From assembly GCA_002914845.1 (NCBI GenBank), contig JXTC01000082.1:290520-354519 (forward strand): a stretch of 64,000 nucleotides of DNA. The letters run 5' to 3'. Below the pieces are notes generated by a model that was given only the letters and a program-made list of their open reading frames with translations, made no database searches and had not been told where the DNA came from. This DNA comes from Trema orientale (Eukaryota > Streptophyta > Magnoliopsida > Rosales > Cannabaceae). This document shows positions 11,643-25,000 of the stretch, piece after piece (position 1 is the stretch's first letter; each line of letters starts with the position of its first letter). The position numbers and the translations under genes are program-made.

Positions 11643-13230
11643 ACCTTAGAAAAAGTTTATTTTGCCAAAAACTCTTTTTTCTTTTCCTCTTCCCACCCTT
11701 CATTTAAATATATCTCTCGTATAAATTTTTCTTTTACACTGTTAAATGTACTCTAATTCCAAATTCGTCATTAACAACTCAAATAATTAAAAAGAGTCAT
11801 TAACAAGGATTAAAAGGAAATTTCATCCCCTACCCATTAGCATTAGTTTCCAAAAACTCCTATCCCTTTATCTAATTCTTCAATCTTTTCCTTTAGGACA
11901 AAATTTATATAATTTAGTATTATTCAATTTGTTTCTGAGAGAATGGCTTGAAATTAAAACATTATCATTGCTTGAGTTCGTCTCATTAAGAAGTTGGAAA
12001 TCCGAAGTTTTCTATTTTATTTTATTTTTTTTTGGGTTTTTGAGTTATTGTCCTTAATTTTAACCAAATTATAGGAATTCATGAGATTACTTATATATGA
12101 TTACAAATGTTAAACAAATTATTTTTATTTGTTGGAATAATATATGATGAGTGCTTATAGGTGTTTTTGAAGCGGTGTAAGAAGAAAAACAACTATTATA
12201 CATTCATGTTTCATATAAAGGATATCTGTAAGATAAATTTAAAAAAGCTAAATCTTAAAAGAAGGGTAAGGACAGAGAACTAAAATTTGCAATAAAGCTA
12301 CCTAATTGAAAATTATGAGATGTGACGACTTTCTTGTAGTAGTAGTACTAAAACAAGATAATCCTTTTTGAGAAAAAGAAAATGGTAACTTTTACTTTTA
12401 GGCCTTGAATTATAGATTTAGGCTCAATTTGGTTCACAGACTTTGATTGTGTTATCTCGAGCTATATCTTAGGGAATTTGATATGAATAATAGTAATCTG
12501 AACTAAAATGTCTATTTTTCAAGTGTTTTGAAAAAGGAAAAAAAAAAAGAAAAATTTTCTAATAGTGTCATGCAGTTGTATGAAGGGGGGTCACATAATT
12601 TGTGACCATTGATTAGTACTTAAAAAATCATGATTTTATGGTCATAAATTGTGTGATACTTGTTACACAATATTTATGTGATACTACTAGAAAAATAATT
12701 TTTTAAACACTCCTAAAATAATCATTTTAATCCAAATTACTACTAATTAGGTCCATTTCGGCATTTCCCTATATCTTATCTTAGTTTTAGTCCATAAACT
12801 TTGAACTATCTATTTCTTCTTCTTTTTCGAGATTTGAAATATCTATTTCTATGCTTGAACTATTTTTTCCCCTCATGTTAAACTTAATCTATATTAAACC
12901 AAGGGTCAAATTTGAGAGGAAAAAAACAAAGAAAGTTCAGGAACAACAATTCAAACAAAATACACAAGATAGAAAGTAAAATGAAACATTTGAAAGTTAA
13001 ATTGAGACGAAAACAGAGTTTGGGGTAGCAAATAAGAAAATTGGCATGTTTAAAGTCCAGAGGCTAGAATTGTTAATGATTCTATTGCCGAGGGGCAAAA
13101 AATAAAAATAAGAAAATAGCAAAGCAAATTGCATCGTTCAACTTCTAGATGCTAAATTGTTAATCGGCAATAAAATAAAATAAAATTAATTAATTAAAAT
13201 AAGAAAATTGCACTGTTCAGCTTCCACAAG
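11643..13230. other. Intergenic, AT-rich, ending in the RlmN-like promoter
   Basis: A degenerate inverted repeat at about 12588-12660 (GTCACATAATTTGTGACCAT against ATGGTCATAAATTGTGTGAT) may be a MITE remnant. No gene seen. Confidence 0.45.
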
Positions 13231-13359
13231 AAACGACATCGTTTCCTTAGAGCCGTCAGTAAAACCCCCCGGTGCTAGAATCGCATACGAACCAGTCTCC
13301 GTCATATCACCATAGATTTCGAGCAAAAATCAAAGCTCGGTAGCAAAACGATGTCGTTT
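13231..13359. promoter_or_regulatory. Inverted pair of AAACGACATCGTTT boxes around the RlmN-like start
   Basis: AAACGACATCGTTT at 13231-13244 and its exact reverse complement AAACGATGTCGTTT at 13346-13359. The second box contains the start codon (13351). Such near-palindromic ACGAC..GTCGT boxes occur near plant transcription starts; a role here is inferred. Confidence 0.5.
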
Positions 13360-15998
13360 CGGTCAGTATTCGACGCTGGAGCTATCAGGTCGGAGTTCGA
13401 AAATGCGGGTCTGAACCCCAAATTCATCCCCTTGATATGGAAGTACGTGATTCAGAACCCAGATTGTGATTTGGAACAAGTCCCTTCTTTGCCCTCCGCC
13501 GCGTACCCTCTGCTCCGCTCCAAGTTCAAGCCCCTCACCTCCACTCTCCACTCCGCCACCGACTCCTCCGACGGCGTCACCACCAAACTCCTCATCAAGC
13601 TCCAGGTTTTGTATTTGTCGCCTGTTTGCTTTAACGCACACCACGTGTTTGAAGAAATGCCCATGTGGGAATTTGTGTTCATTTGTTCAGAATGGAGCTC
13701 TTGTGGAGGCTGTGATAATGAGGTACGATACCCGATTGGGGAAATACGCTGGGAAGCCACGACCTGGTGGTCTCAGATCAACCTTGTGCATATCATCGCA
13801 GGTGTCGTATGTTTTCAATTCACAGTTCTGATTTCATCGAATGCTGGTTTTGGCAATGCTAATTCTTTGTTATAGGTTGGCTGCAAGATGGGTTGTAAAT
13901 TTTGTGCCACTGGGAGCATGGGATTCAAGAGCCAGCTTTCTTCAGGGGAAATCGTGGAGCAGTTGATTCATGCGTCTCGCTTATCGCCTATACGGAACAT
14001 CGTTTTCATGGTAGTTATTGCTTCTTCCTTTGAGATGTGAGTTTGTAATGTTAGTCATCGAGCGTTTATATGCTGGTTGGTTAAGGAGGCTTAAGAATAG
14101 TGATAAAACGTGACTATTAAGTCTTATTTCGTTTGTTCCTCTCTAATAATATGCCATTTTCATTTTCAGTCTTTGAAAATTTAGAAAATTTTAGTAATGC
14201 TCTTCTGAAGCATTCACTTTTATTGAGATATTTAAGTTTACACTAAAAATTTCCCCAAAGTTTTCTACGCACATTTTCTATCTTGTTGTCAGGGAATGGG
14301 GGAACCACTAAATAACTATGCTGCCTTAGTGGAAGCAATTCGTGTCATGATAGGATCACCATTTCAGTTGTCACCAAAGAGAATAACTGTTTCAACGGTA
14401 TGCTTCACGAATTGATATCATCTCAATTTTCTGTATTTCATGAATAAATGAGAGCCGAATTATTTCCTTTATTGGGTCGGGTGCGTATTTGAGCTCATAA
14501 GTTATTACTTACCATGTGAATTTTATTGGAGAATTCCTATAACTTCTATTGTATTTGCTATTTGTATGAGATTTAATGATGGCTAGCTATAGGTTGCCTT
14601 ATTATGGCCCTATGTGAGATTCACGTAAACATTTGCGGCTTGCCTATGTGAAGCAAACAAGTTAGGGATATCAAAGAAAATATGCCATTCCATTTTTAGA
14701 TGATTGAAAAATATGTTAAAATTGTGTTAGTTTTGTGCTTTATAGAGTATAGTTTCATTAGCTTGAAGAGTTGTGTGCCCCTTTTATGAGATTTTAAGAG
14801 TTCTAGACTTAGATGATACAGTCATCACCCGAAAGCACATAATTAGCATTTTTGATAATATGATACACGGTAATTCAGTAAAGGAAGACCCTTTTATCTC
14901 TCCACTGCACCTCCCATTGTCCTCGATGGGTGTCACATGGAAAAATATCCAGTGGTGCCTGTGAACCTTTATTGAGGTGAGATTTTTTGTCACGGTTATT
15001 TTTCATGATAATTGCAAAATATGGTAAACATTTCACTCCCTGTTGTTTGAGTTGAAATTCAAACTTTTGTAGGTTGGCATAGTTCATGCGATCAACAAGC
15101 TTCATAGTGATCTTCCTGGTCTAAACCTGGCAGTTTCGCTGCATGCACCGGTTCAAGATATTCGTTGCCAGATAATGCCCGCGGCTCGTGCATTTCCTTT
15201 GGTAAAACTTATGGATGCACTGCAAGAGTATCAAAGAAACAGGTTTGTTGGACCAAATTCTTCTATAAACTTAGTGCTTTAAAACTTTGTTTCCAATTAC
15301 ATTTATAGCAGTCATTTCAGATCCTAGGATATCTCATTTTGGTCTTTGAATCTTCACTCCTCAGTCAACAAAAGATCTTAATCGAGTACATAATGCTTGA
15401 CGGGGTGAATGATGGAGGACAACACGCACATCAGCTTGGCAAGTTGTTAGAGACACTTCAAGTGGTGAGTTCTTATGGTACAAATGGAAGGGAACTTATG
15501 CAAAACTTCCATAATCTATGCATGTGTGTGTCTGTATGTCCTATTTGTATCTTTGCTTAGTCATCTTAATCAAGAGTAGTTACCATAATTGACTAAGGGC
15601 AAGAACAACATAACATTTTACGTGGAGCTATGTTTGCCATATATTTTAACTTATAGCTACATTCAGTTCTATCAGTTCATGAGATATCTATAACTAGTTT
15701 TATTCACTGCCTAATTTTCATGACCTTTTGCATTTAACTATTTCTTGTCAATCAGGTTGTGAATCTGATCCCTTTCAACCCAATTGGTTCTCTTAGTCAA
15801 TTCAGAACCAGTAGTGAACAGAATGTATCCGAATTTCAGAAAATACTAAGAGGTACCTACAACATCCGAACAACAATTCGTAAACAAATGGGCCAAGATA
15901 TAAGTGGGGCTTGTGGTCAGTTGGTGGTGAATCAATCTGATAAGAGATCTATAGAGAGTCCACCCCTAATGGACATAGAAGATCTTCGTGTCAGATAG
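13351..15998 (+). CDS. RlmN-type radical SAM RNA methyltransferase
   Basis: Seven exons: 13351-13605, 13691-13801, 13876-14010, 14293-14397, 15073-15242, 15365-15464 and 15756-15998; frame is kept throughout and the product is 372 residues, a normal length for RlmN. RlmN enzymes methylate C2 of adenine in 23S rRNA (A2503) and some tRNAs (A37) by a ping-pong mechanism. The [4Fe-4S]/SAM motif is C125-x3-C129-x2-C132; GMGEP (168-172) is the SAM-binding loop. The two mechanistic cysteines of the family are both present: C118 in STLCISSQ and C345 in SGACGQL. VNLIPFNP is the usual late motif. No obvious organelle transit peptide is visible, so location is uncertain. In gene order it matches the short Arabidopsis radical SAM gene next to BXL5. 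A catalytically complete, intact gene. Confidence 0.95.
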
Positions 15999-16589
15999 GT
16001 CTTTCTCTGGCGAAGGAGATTTATCAATGTCAGATTCCAGTCAAGTAATGAAGACGTCCATCTAACTAAAGAATAGGTTACGTATTGGCATTTCGTTGAA
16101 ATTGTGTATAGTTGTTTGAGGTCATATAAATGGAAAAATTTTCCCCTTGTTATATTCAATATTTGCATGCATTCTTAGAATATTGATGATCCTTAGAGAA
16201 AGTTATGTTACTGTGTTACTTTTAAGTTTTGTCATTTTGGTGGGGATTTTTGCTACATATTATGTTTGATTTCTAACAAAAGGAGCACATGGTCATGAGG
16301 CACATGTGCCGTTAAGTTTTATTTATCAATTCTTTTATTTAATTAATGAAAAACCCCTCGTCGTATTTAAGGTTTAAGAAAAATTACATTCACAATGTAA
16401 CAGTAACACGCAGACTGAAAAGAAAATATTTATATATTAACATCCCCTAAAGTTCAAAAAGATTATACAACCGCTATTCTTTAATGGTCACATTTGACAA
16501 TTATCTTGTTTCGATAAGAGAATTTTTTTTTTTTTCCTAAGGGAAAAAGTTTGTGCTATTATTCTGGAGAATCAGCAACCATTCTGGTA
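15999..16589 (+). other. 3' flank of the RlmN-like gene
   Basis: 3' UTR and AT-rich spacer; no further coding signal. Confidence 0.5.
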
Positions 16590-16597
16590 CAATATTG

Positions 16598-17426
16598 TAG
16601 AGGTGTTCAAAATAATTGCGAAAACCGTCTAAGACCAATCCACGACGCACCAGACCTAGTGATTTTTTCTCATTTCCGGCTGGTTATGGTTTGGGAAAAT
16701 GAAAACCGACTAGTGTGGTTTGATTCTTGGTTTTGGAAAATACCATTTGGTTTGAAACCGAACCACCCAACAGTTTTGCATAGCGCTATAGAGTTTTGTT
16801 TTAGTTCAGGCCATTAGTTTTACATTTTAATACACGAACCATCTAACTTCTCAGCCCAGTTGAACCCAGAGGTCCATAGGGGTAGCCCACCCCCACATAA
16901 TAGATTAGGGTTTCATCTTTTTCTCCTCTCTTCTCCCTTCATTCTTCTCTCACTTGAGCCATCAACCTCTCTTCTCTCTCACTCTAAACCTGAACCTATG
17001 TCCCTCTCCTACTATCACCGTCTCTCTCTTGCTCCCTGCCCGATGTTACCCTCTCTCATGTGCCCCCTTGCCAACGTCGTTTGTCTCTCTCGCACCCGCC
17101 CTTGCCATCAAAAACTTCTTACTAGCATCTTTATTTCTCTTCTCACCCCCTTACGTCTTATCATTTTCACTCTCAATTTCAATCCATTAGCTCTCCTCTC
17201 TGTCAACGTCCATATCACGGAAACCGACCACACTGCACCACAAAATATAACTGTGGTGTGGCTGGTTTTAATCAGTCATCTCAGACTCCATAATTTATTG
17301 TACCTTTCAAACTGCTCATGCGGTTTACTCTATCAACTAAGGCTTCATACTGACTAAACGGACCATGAACACCCCTAAGACTAAACCGAGGCTTCAAACC
17401 GAATATACCGACTATGAACATCCCTA
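16598..17426. mobile_element. hAT-type non-autonomous element
   Basis: An 829-bp element with ends TAGAGGTGTTCA ... TGAACATCCCTA and flanking 8-bp duplication CAATATTG (16590-16597) / CAATATTA (17427-17434), 7 of 8 identical. A second inner end-like motif, TGAACACCCCTAAG, lies near 17365-17380. AACCG-rich subterminal motifs occur at both ends. The interior is a CT-rich stretch with open frames but no recognisable protein. Confidence 0.8.
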
Positions 17427-17434
17427 CAATATTA

Positions 17435-18316
17435 AACCAAGAATTGTCTAAATACTTCTTTAAAAAAAAAAAAAAGAACACACTAGTTTATGTTTTGATT
17501 AGAGAATTTTGATTTATTAATGAAATATTTTTATCAAGGAAAAAAACTACGTCATATCCTAGTTACAAAAAAAGATAAAATCTACAATATATATATACAA
17601 CTTGTCAATAAAAATGAAAAAAGTAAAAAATTATTCAAAAAGCATAGAATGTATATTTCGATACATTGGATTGTCCATAAGATTGAGGACTTCACAATGT
17701 TATTTGCTAATTTTTATAGTGTGAAATTTTTTATTTTATTTAAAGAAAGAGGATTTGAACTCAGAGCCTCTACATCTACAATGTCACTTCAATTTGGGAA
17801 TATATGTAGTATGAGACTGAAATTTGTTCGTTCCAAAAGTTGTTCGAGTATCTTATATGCTGATAAATCAACAAAAACAAAAATCAATTTAAGAATTATA
17901 TTTTTTAAAACTTTTTCAAAAGATTAGTTATTGCTGATTTATCAGCATTTGAGTGAACGATTACATGGGTTTGTTTAAAAAATTAAAAAAAAAATACCAA
18001 TTTTTGAAATTAGCTTTAATTTTGGTAAATCATTTAAATATAAATTTAAATTCAAAACAAAAAGCGAAGAAACATTTTTGAATAACCCCTCCGTTTCTTT
18101 GGAGCATTGGCGTTAAGCACCACACCGCACAAAATCAAATTCAAATCCCAAACTCACACTCTCTGTCTCCCCTGACTCTGTATTTTCAAATCAACCTTCT
18201 CTCTCTCTCTCTCTCCTTACCCACTGCTCTGCTACACTCCCATCTCTCTCCCTCTCTCTTCCCCAACCAAAAACCCTAATTCTGACTACTTCAACACTCC
18301 ATATTCCCATCGCGCC
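17435..18316. other. AT-rich spacer, then BUB3 promoter/leader
   Basis: 17.4-18.0 kb is very AT-rich with a meaningless long frame. The last 200 bases are CT-rich with a (CT)n run at about 18199-18214, typical of a plant housekeeping 5' leader; no TATA box is evident. Confidence 0.5.
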
Positions 18317-21306
18317 ATGACAGCTGTCCCGCCGCCGGTCCCCGGCCGAGAGCTCTCCAACCCTCCCTCCGACGGAATCTCCAACCTTCGCTTCTCCAAT
18401 CACAGCGATCACCTGCTTGTCTCCTCATGGGATAAGGTACGCCTTCACTTCTTTCCTCGCTCTCGCTCTCGCCTTGGCCCCCCCCCACTTAGCTGAGCTT
18501 CTCTTTTTCCCTAACTCGCTTCCCTCTTCTTCTCATTTGCCAGAGCGTCCGATTGTACGACGCCAGCGCCAATGTGCTGCGCGGTGAGTTCATGCACGGC
18601 GGTCCAGTCCTCGACTGTTGCTTCCATGACGATTCTTCTGGCTTCAGCGCCGGTGCCGACAATACGGTGAGACGGTGAGTTCCATTTTCTGTTTGGTTGC
18701 CTGTAAAGTTCTTTTTGTTTTGGGTGATTCGAAGCTTTTTCGAAGATTAGGGTCGTTCATGATCAGTTTGTGATGCGGTTTTTGTGACCCAGATTGGACT
18801 TTAGCTTGAGATTTTTTTTATTTTAATTTCTCAGGCTTGTTTTCAACCAGAGTAAAGAGGATATTCTGGGTCGGCACGATGCACCAGTGCGGTGTGTTGA
18901 GTACTCTTACGCAGCAGGTTCTGTTTTATTACTTATTTCTTTCAATTTAAGTTTTTACTTCCGGAGTATTGGTTTTTATAGTTCATGATTATTTGGAGCC
19001 TTTTATGTGAGCTTAAAAGTTGAAGGTATTTTCTGGAAAAGTTGGGGTCAAGCATTTGCATTGGAGTTAACTACACTTTAACTATTTTAGGAATCAGGGG
19101 TTCATATGTAAGATCTTGATTTGGATGATTCAGCTATTCTAAGTTCTAGCTACCGGTTACACTTCTTTTGTTTAGCAGATAACTTCGTAGTTTAGAATGA
19201 GTGAGAGTAAATCTTTTTGTAATTGCGAATGCCGAATGGTGTTCTGGGGCCAGACTGCTTTAGGGGACCTTTCAAATAGAAACAGACTGCCATTTTTCTT
19301 TTTGGAGTAAGTTTTTCAACAAAATAAGTTTTAAGTTTTACAACAAAATAAGTATTGCCCTTTCCCGTCAAGATTGTTTTTATCATGGATTAGCAAGCGT
19401 GCCCTAAATCTATTTCATTCTTAACTTAACTATTTCAAAATTCAATATATAAAAATTCGTGGTCTGTGTGTCTATGGTTTTCAGGTCAGTTGATAACAGG
19501 TAGTTGGGACAAAACACTGAAGTGTTGGGACCCTAGAGGTGCAAGTGGGCAAGAGCGTACACTTGTTGGGACGTATCCACAACCTGAGCGTGTTTACTCT
19601 CTTTCCCTTGTTGGAAATCGGTTGGTTGTTGCAACTGCAGGAAGACATGTGAATGTCTATGATCTGAGAAATATGTCCCAACCTGAGCAACGAAGGGAAT
19701 CCTCATTAAAATATCAAACTAGATGTGTGCGCTGTTATCCCAATGGAACAGGTATTTATTTGATGATTGCAATTTGTGAAATATGGATGATGTGTATATA
19801 TGTGTGTATTAATTTCTCTAAGTTCTGATTTGTGTTGTTCACACGTTTTTATTCTCTTTGGTATATTTACTGAGTTCAGTACATTTTGTAGGATATGCTC
19901 TCAGTTCTGTTGAAGGGCGGGTTGCGATGGAATTTTTTGATCTTTCAGAGACTAGTCAAGCGAAAAAGTATGTCTTGCTCTAGTAATATAATACGCGAGA
20001 AGCATAAAGTTTTTTAATATTATGCCTTTTTATCAATTGGTTTCTGCAGTTTAATTGGGATATCTGCTGCTTCTGTATGACTCTTTCTATTGACTTGACC
20101 CTGTTATATTCTTGTTTCATAGATGATGTGTTACTTTGGCGAGTGCCTCTGTAAATTGAGATAGGCTATTTTTACCTTTTAGTTTTTGCAAATTTAGTCT
20201 TGCACTCCACATTCAATGATATAGTGGACCATGATGTGGCAAGTCAACTAATTAGGATATGGTGGCCCTCTTTAGGGTACTTCTAAATCAATATACAGAC
20301 TCGTTTATGTGCTACTACATAGATCATGTTTTCCATTTATCAGTGCTAATGACTTAATGGCACGAATACTTTTGCAGATATGCATTCAAGTGCCACAGAA
20401 AATCAGAGGCTGGAAGGGACATCGTCTATCCTGTAAATGCCATTGCATTCCATCCTGTGTAAGTTCATTAATATGCATTGGAATATTTACCTTTTTAATT
20501 GATGGATGGCAAAAAACAGACCAGACTTATGACGACAGAGTTATATGTATGAGTAGCATATTTACTCTTGTGAATCCATCATTATGGATTCACCTAGCAT
20601 ATCTATCACATGAGTCACCAAGGTGCTGAATGATCCTTCATTTAATATCGGACCTATTGGTGGTTGGACACATAATTTGAAAAAACAAGGGATCTGATTT
20701 GAACTATAGACTTCAACATTGGAAGTCAAATGCTTTAAGCTAAGACTGCAATCTTGGTTCATTAAGTGATTATTAAGTATACATTTGGTTTGAAAATAGT
20801 GGTGTTACAACTTCATTATTCTTTCCATGTATGTTTTCAACCAATCTCAAAATTCCACTTTCAGATATGGTACATTTGCGACTGGTGGTTGTGACGGTTT
20901 TGTGAATGTATGGGATGGAAACAACAAGAAGAGATTGTATCAGGTTGAAAAATTGGCTCAAGCACCATTCTTTTCTTCCTTTTTCTCCTTTATTTTTCTC
21001 ATGGAAACATTAGAAAGTGCTGAATTTTCACTGTTTTTTTTTTGCCCCTCTAGTACTCAAAGTATCCAACTAGCATTGCAGCGCTTTCTTTCAGCAGAGA
21101 TGGCCGTCTTTTGGCTGTGGCTTCAAGTTACACTTATGAAGAGGGGGAAAAACCGTAAGAACATTCCCCATTTATCTATCTCCCTTATTTTCATTTTCTC
21201 GGACACTGATATAATTTATCCATTTTGCAGTCATGAACCAGATGCCATCTTTGTACGTGGTGTAAATGAGATAGAAGTCAAGCCAAAACCAAAAGTGCTA
21301 CCCTGA
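18317..21306 (+). CDS. BUB3: Mitotic checkpoint protein BUB3 (WD40)
   Basis: Nine exons: 18317-18436, 18544-18674, 18835-18917, 19485-19751, 19892-19967, 20378-20458, 20865-20943, 21054-21154 and 21231-21306; frame is continuous and gives 337 residues, against about 340 for Arabidopsis BUB3.1. The product is a seven-bladed WD40 propeller that binds the GLEBS motif of BUB1/BUBR1-type proteins and MELT repeats at kinetochores. Landmarks are [50 protein letters not shown], the highly conserved [18 protein letters not shown] block, [49 protein letters not shown] and the tail [14 protein letters not shown]. The start follows the CT-rich leader and agrees with the family N-terminus. It converges on ClpR1, 720 bp between stop codons. 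Nothing is broken. Confidence 0.97.
20570..20593. repeat. Perfect 10-bp inverted repeat in BUB3 intron 6
   Basis: GTGAATCCAT, a 4-base loop CATT, then ATGGATTCAC. A perfect short stem in an intron that otherwise looks like decayed repeat sequence. Confidence 0.7.
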
Positions 21307-22026
21307 TCCTCTTGAATGACTGAAACTGTAGAATTTCCTTTTTGTTGGACATATAGTAGACTCCAACGCTCCCTGTCTCGTTGAAGTTTGTCCTACTTTG
21401 ATATGTATTTCAGATATTTAGTTGAAGTGGTCAGACGATAGAACAATGTACTTTTTCACCTCTTTATTTTTTTGTGGCAATTACATCCGTCATCTCTTTT
21501 TCTACACTGAAATATACTATTCCTGTAAACAAATCAGCCGGTGTATGTTTCCTTGCAATAATGGGGTATGTAATGGTTATGGATACAATAGCCTCGTTAC
21601 ACTTGTTACGAATATTCATCTGTCAAACTAAGTACTCAATGGCTGTAACATCGTCTAATTTTCCAGGGGAAACTCAGTACGCATTAGTTGCACAGCATTA
21701 AAAAACCGGTATAATTGTCATAACTTTATAGCATATTCACAAGAAACAACAGAACAGTAAAGTCTCCTCGTCTCTTGGTGTGATAAAATATTTAACATAT
21801 TAGACATGTCAAAAAGTACCCACATCTCTCAGCACTACTTAGTACTAAAACAAGGGCTAATGGTCACAAAATGGGAAATCATCAGTGTCTTCCTTTTATA
21901 ACTAGAACTTCAATCAAAGCCTCAAAAACAATCAACTCCTCCAATGCGCTAGATATGGAAGGAGAAGATGAGCTCAAGCCTTTGCCTCTGTATATCTTGC
22001 TAGCTTTGTTATTCCAAGCTTTGTTA
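21307..22026. other. Convergent 3' flanks of BUB3 and ClpR1
   Basis: Holds the 3' UTRs of both genes; no other coding signal and no clear terminal structure. Confidence 0.5.
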
Positions 22027-25000
22027 CTACCTAAGTCCAGATGGAGCTGCTTGTGGATTGCCTCCTGCTGCTCTCCTCGTAGCTCTTGACTGAGCAAGCA
22101 TCTCATCATAGTTCTGTTCGAAAAATATTGCCAGAATTCTCGTGTCAAGCAAGGTACGCAAAAGGAGTCCATAAAAAAAATGCACACAGAATAAAATTAC
22201 CCGTTTCTCAAATGCAATATCACGAGAGTTAATTATTTTGTCAGCAACACCATAGTCTATGGCTTCTTGTGCTTGGAGGTATTTAGGTCGCTGGACATCT
22301 TTAGCGATTTCTTCCTTAGTTTTACCAGTGCCTTTTGCTAGCAGCTCAATGTAATACTCTGTGTTTGCATCAAGTTCTTTTGCCTGAGAAGTTTGTTCAG
22401 AACTTTGAGAGAGACAGAGAGACAGAGACAGAGAAAGAAACAGAATGAGAGAGAGGCGCAGGTCCTACCTTAATCCACATATCTATGACAGCCCCACTTG
22501 ATCTGTTGACCTTTGGCAGATATAACTTTGCTGCAATTAAATATAAGAAAATTGGGATTTTGATGCTTACAATATGTTAGAAAAGGTTTCGTAGGCATAA
22601 GCATGAACCTAATAATCAAAGCATGTGGATGAGGATGTAGCTCAATGCTGGCGCATAGATTATTTTAATTGTGTGTTCATTGAGTACAAATCAATGCAGC
22701 ATAAGGATGCAAATAGCCAGTCAAGAGGACTTTTCAATGAGCAAGAGTGCACGACTATATAGTGTAAATAAGTTTGCATAGAGAGTTGGAACCATACTGG
22801 AGGAATTAGGTTGCACAGCACGATAACCCTTTGTTCCAAGTGATACAAGCATCGCTGCTTGACCATACGCCATGCCACAGTTCACCGTGTAGACATCTGA
22901 CTTGACATACTTCACGAGGACATGCAAAGATGGCAAACAAAGCAAGTCACTGGCTGGATCAAAATCAAGACCAAAACAGTTCGGTTCAAGCCCCAAGTCC
23001 TTTCTTTCCAAATCATGTAATATATTATGTTTATCAAACTTATTAGGAAAAGAAATAAATAATAAATATGGACTACATACAAAATTTCCCTGAATCCTGT
23101 AAAACACTTGAAAAAGGTACTATAAGAAAAGATGTATATGTAACATGCAAAGTTGGCTAACAAATTCCCATGTTTTTTATGCTTTCTACCAGAAGTAGAT
23201 ACTAGTACTTACAGACATCATATCAGCTATAGCATATGCCTCAGTTTCAGATCCAACGGTCTCCATCTTCTCGTTCTAAATCGCATAACCAAAATAAAAA
23301 AAACACGTAATGAGAATGACAGAAGCAACACTAAAAAAATAATATCATGAATCATTGCCTCCTGCAGAGTGAAGTTGTTTAACATATATATATATATATA
23401 TAGAGTAAATATATATGTATTTACGTATTTGTAATCTGAATACAAACCTGCGTCCCAGGTGAATTTATGTATAAATAGATAGGCTTAGAAGGGTTATCAT
23501 AATCCAACCACATAAATTGAGCAACAAGAAGTTCAGTTACTGCCGGGACAATCTGCAGCAATCAGACAGGAACAGAGGAAGATATTGCTATATTACAAAT
23601 GTGAAAGAGGCATGAAAGTATTTAGACCATATAAAGGAATTTACTAAGACAAGTTGTAGTTAGTGTCTTACAGGCATGCCCAAATAGCATATCCGAGCAT
23701 CCAACAGCAAGGAAGGCAAATCAGGAGGAGCAGTACGGGGTCTTCCATATCCTCTTGCTCCTCCACGATACATGCTTACACTCATACTATATTTTGATGG
23801 ACCTTTGTCATGCAAGCCAGATAGACTCCACATCCCTCCATGGTTCAAATAGTTGTGAGAGGATGAGATGCTATCCTGTCATAGTAGTAGAAAAATATAA
23901 ATTTGTTTGACACTCTGACTAAAAATGAACCTAGGTTCTAATATAATGAGACCGCAAACATGAGCTAGAAATCATTTTAAAATTTTGCAATGATCATGGT
24001 AGCCGTCTTTTCACCAAGCCACCGTGGAAACAAGAAATGAAGTATGTAAACAGAGTGAACCTCTGTAACTGCTTCTGACTGACGTCGAACAGGATTGTCT
24101 TCTGTCATGAACATGTCCATTTGAGAAGGGGAAAGGCCATACAGATACTGGGGTGCATTCTTAAAATTATCCATCACTGCAAAACAAAAGATAATTCTAG
24201 CGCTAACAAAATTCATTCAAATAACCATATAAAAGTAGGAATGGAGGGACACACAACCCACTGGGGGCACAATATTGAATTTCCTTTTAAAAAGCCAAAT
24301 AGTTATACGTATCGCTTTTTTTCTAACTTAAATTATAAGCAAAGCCCCTACTCAAAAATAGATAAAATACATAATAGCCCCCAGACAATAGAAAAATTGT
24401 AATTATAGGCCCCACTAGACAAAAATCTTGGCTTCGTCCCTGTATAAGAGCATAAAGAATCAACGCTCTTAGATTCTAACACTTTCAAGGAGTACCAAAA
24501 GCGCCCGATAAAACAAGTAAACTCTTTTTTGGAAGCAAAGAAGCCTACACAATTCTGACTACAGAAGGCATAAAAAGAACACAGGGGCCACGTCAAACTT
24601 GCAAGTTGCAACGAAGCTACAAGATGTGCAGATAAACCAATGTACAATTTAGTTGCCAACCACATTCCATGTCAAAAATGCTCACCAGCCTCACCTATCA
24701 AGCTTGGACATTCATTTCCCAACATTGGATGTCCATTACATCCTTGAACGCCTACTTAACTGAACAATCATTGTGTCATTTCATCATCCTATTTATCCCA
24801 AAGCAGTCCCTTTTTTCCATATTTCTTCATTCCATTCCAACTTACAATCAGCTTACAAGCTCATTCCGAGACAACAATGGAACTTAACTTCTATAGTCCA
24901 ACAAAGGACTTGCATTTTCCAAATCTAACAGCCTGCTAGTTTAGTACCTTCCTTGTAAATTAGCATCACATGGTAAAATAACATTTTAACTCAGGCTTTA

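Noticed and set aside
16860..17357. 165-codon open frame, CT-rich
   Set aside because: It lies wholly inside the hAT-type element 16598-17426; low-complexity Ser/Leu/Pro translation with no family resemblance.
17520..17927. 135-codon open frame
   Set aside because: AT-rich Lys/Ile/Phe translation without conserved pattern, no promoter, no splice context; chance frame.
20640..20760. Inverted GACTTC...GAAGTC motif in BUB3 intron 6 as possible miRNA hairpin
   Set aside because: The stem is short and interrupted; it looks like a decayed repeat rather than a miRNA precursor.
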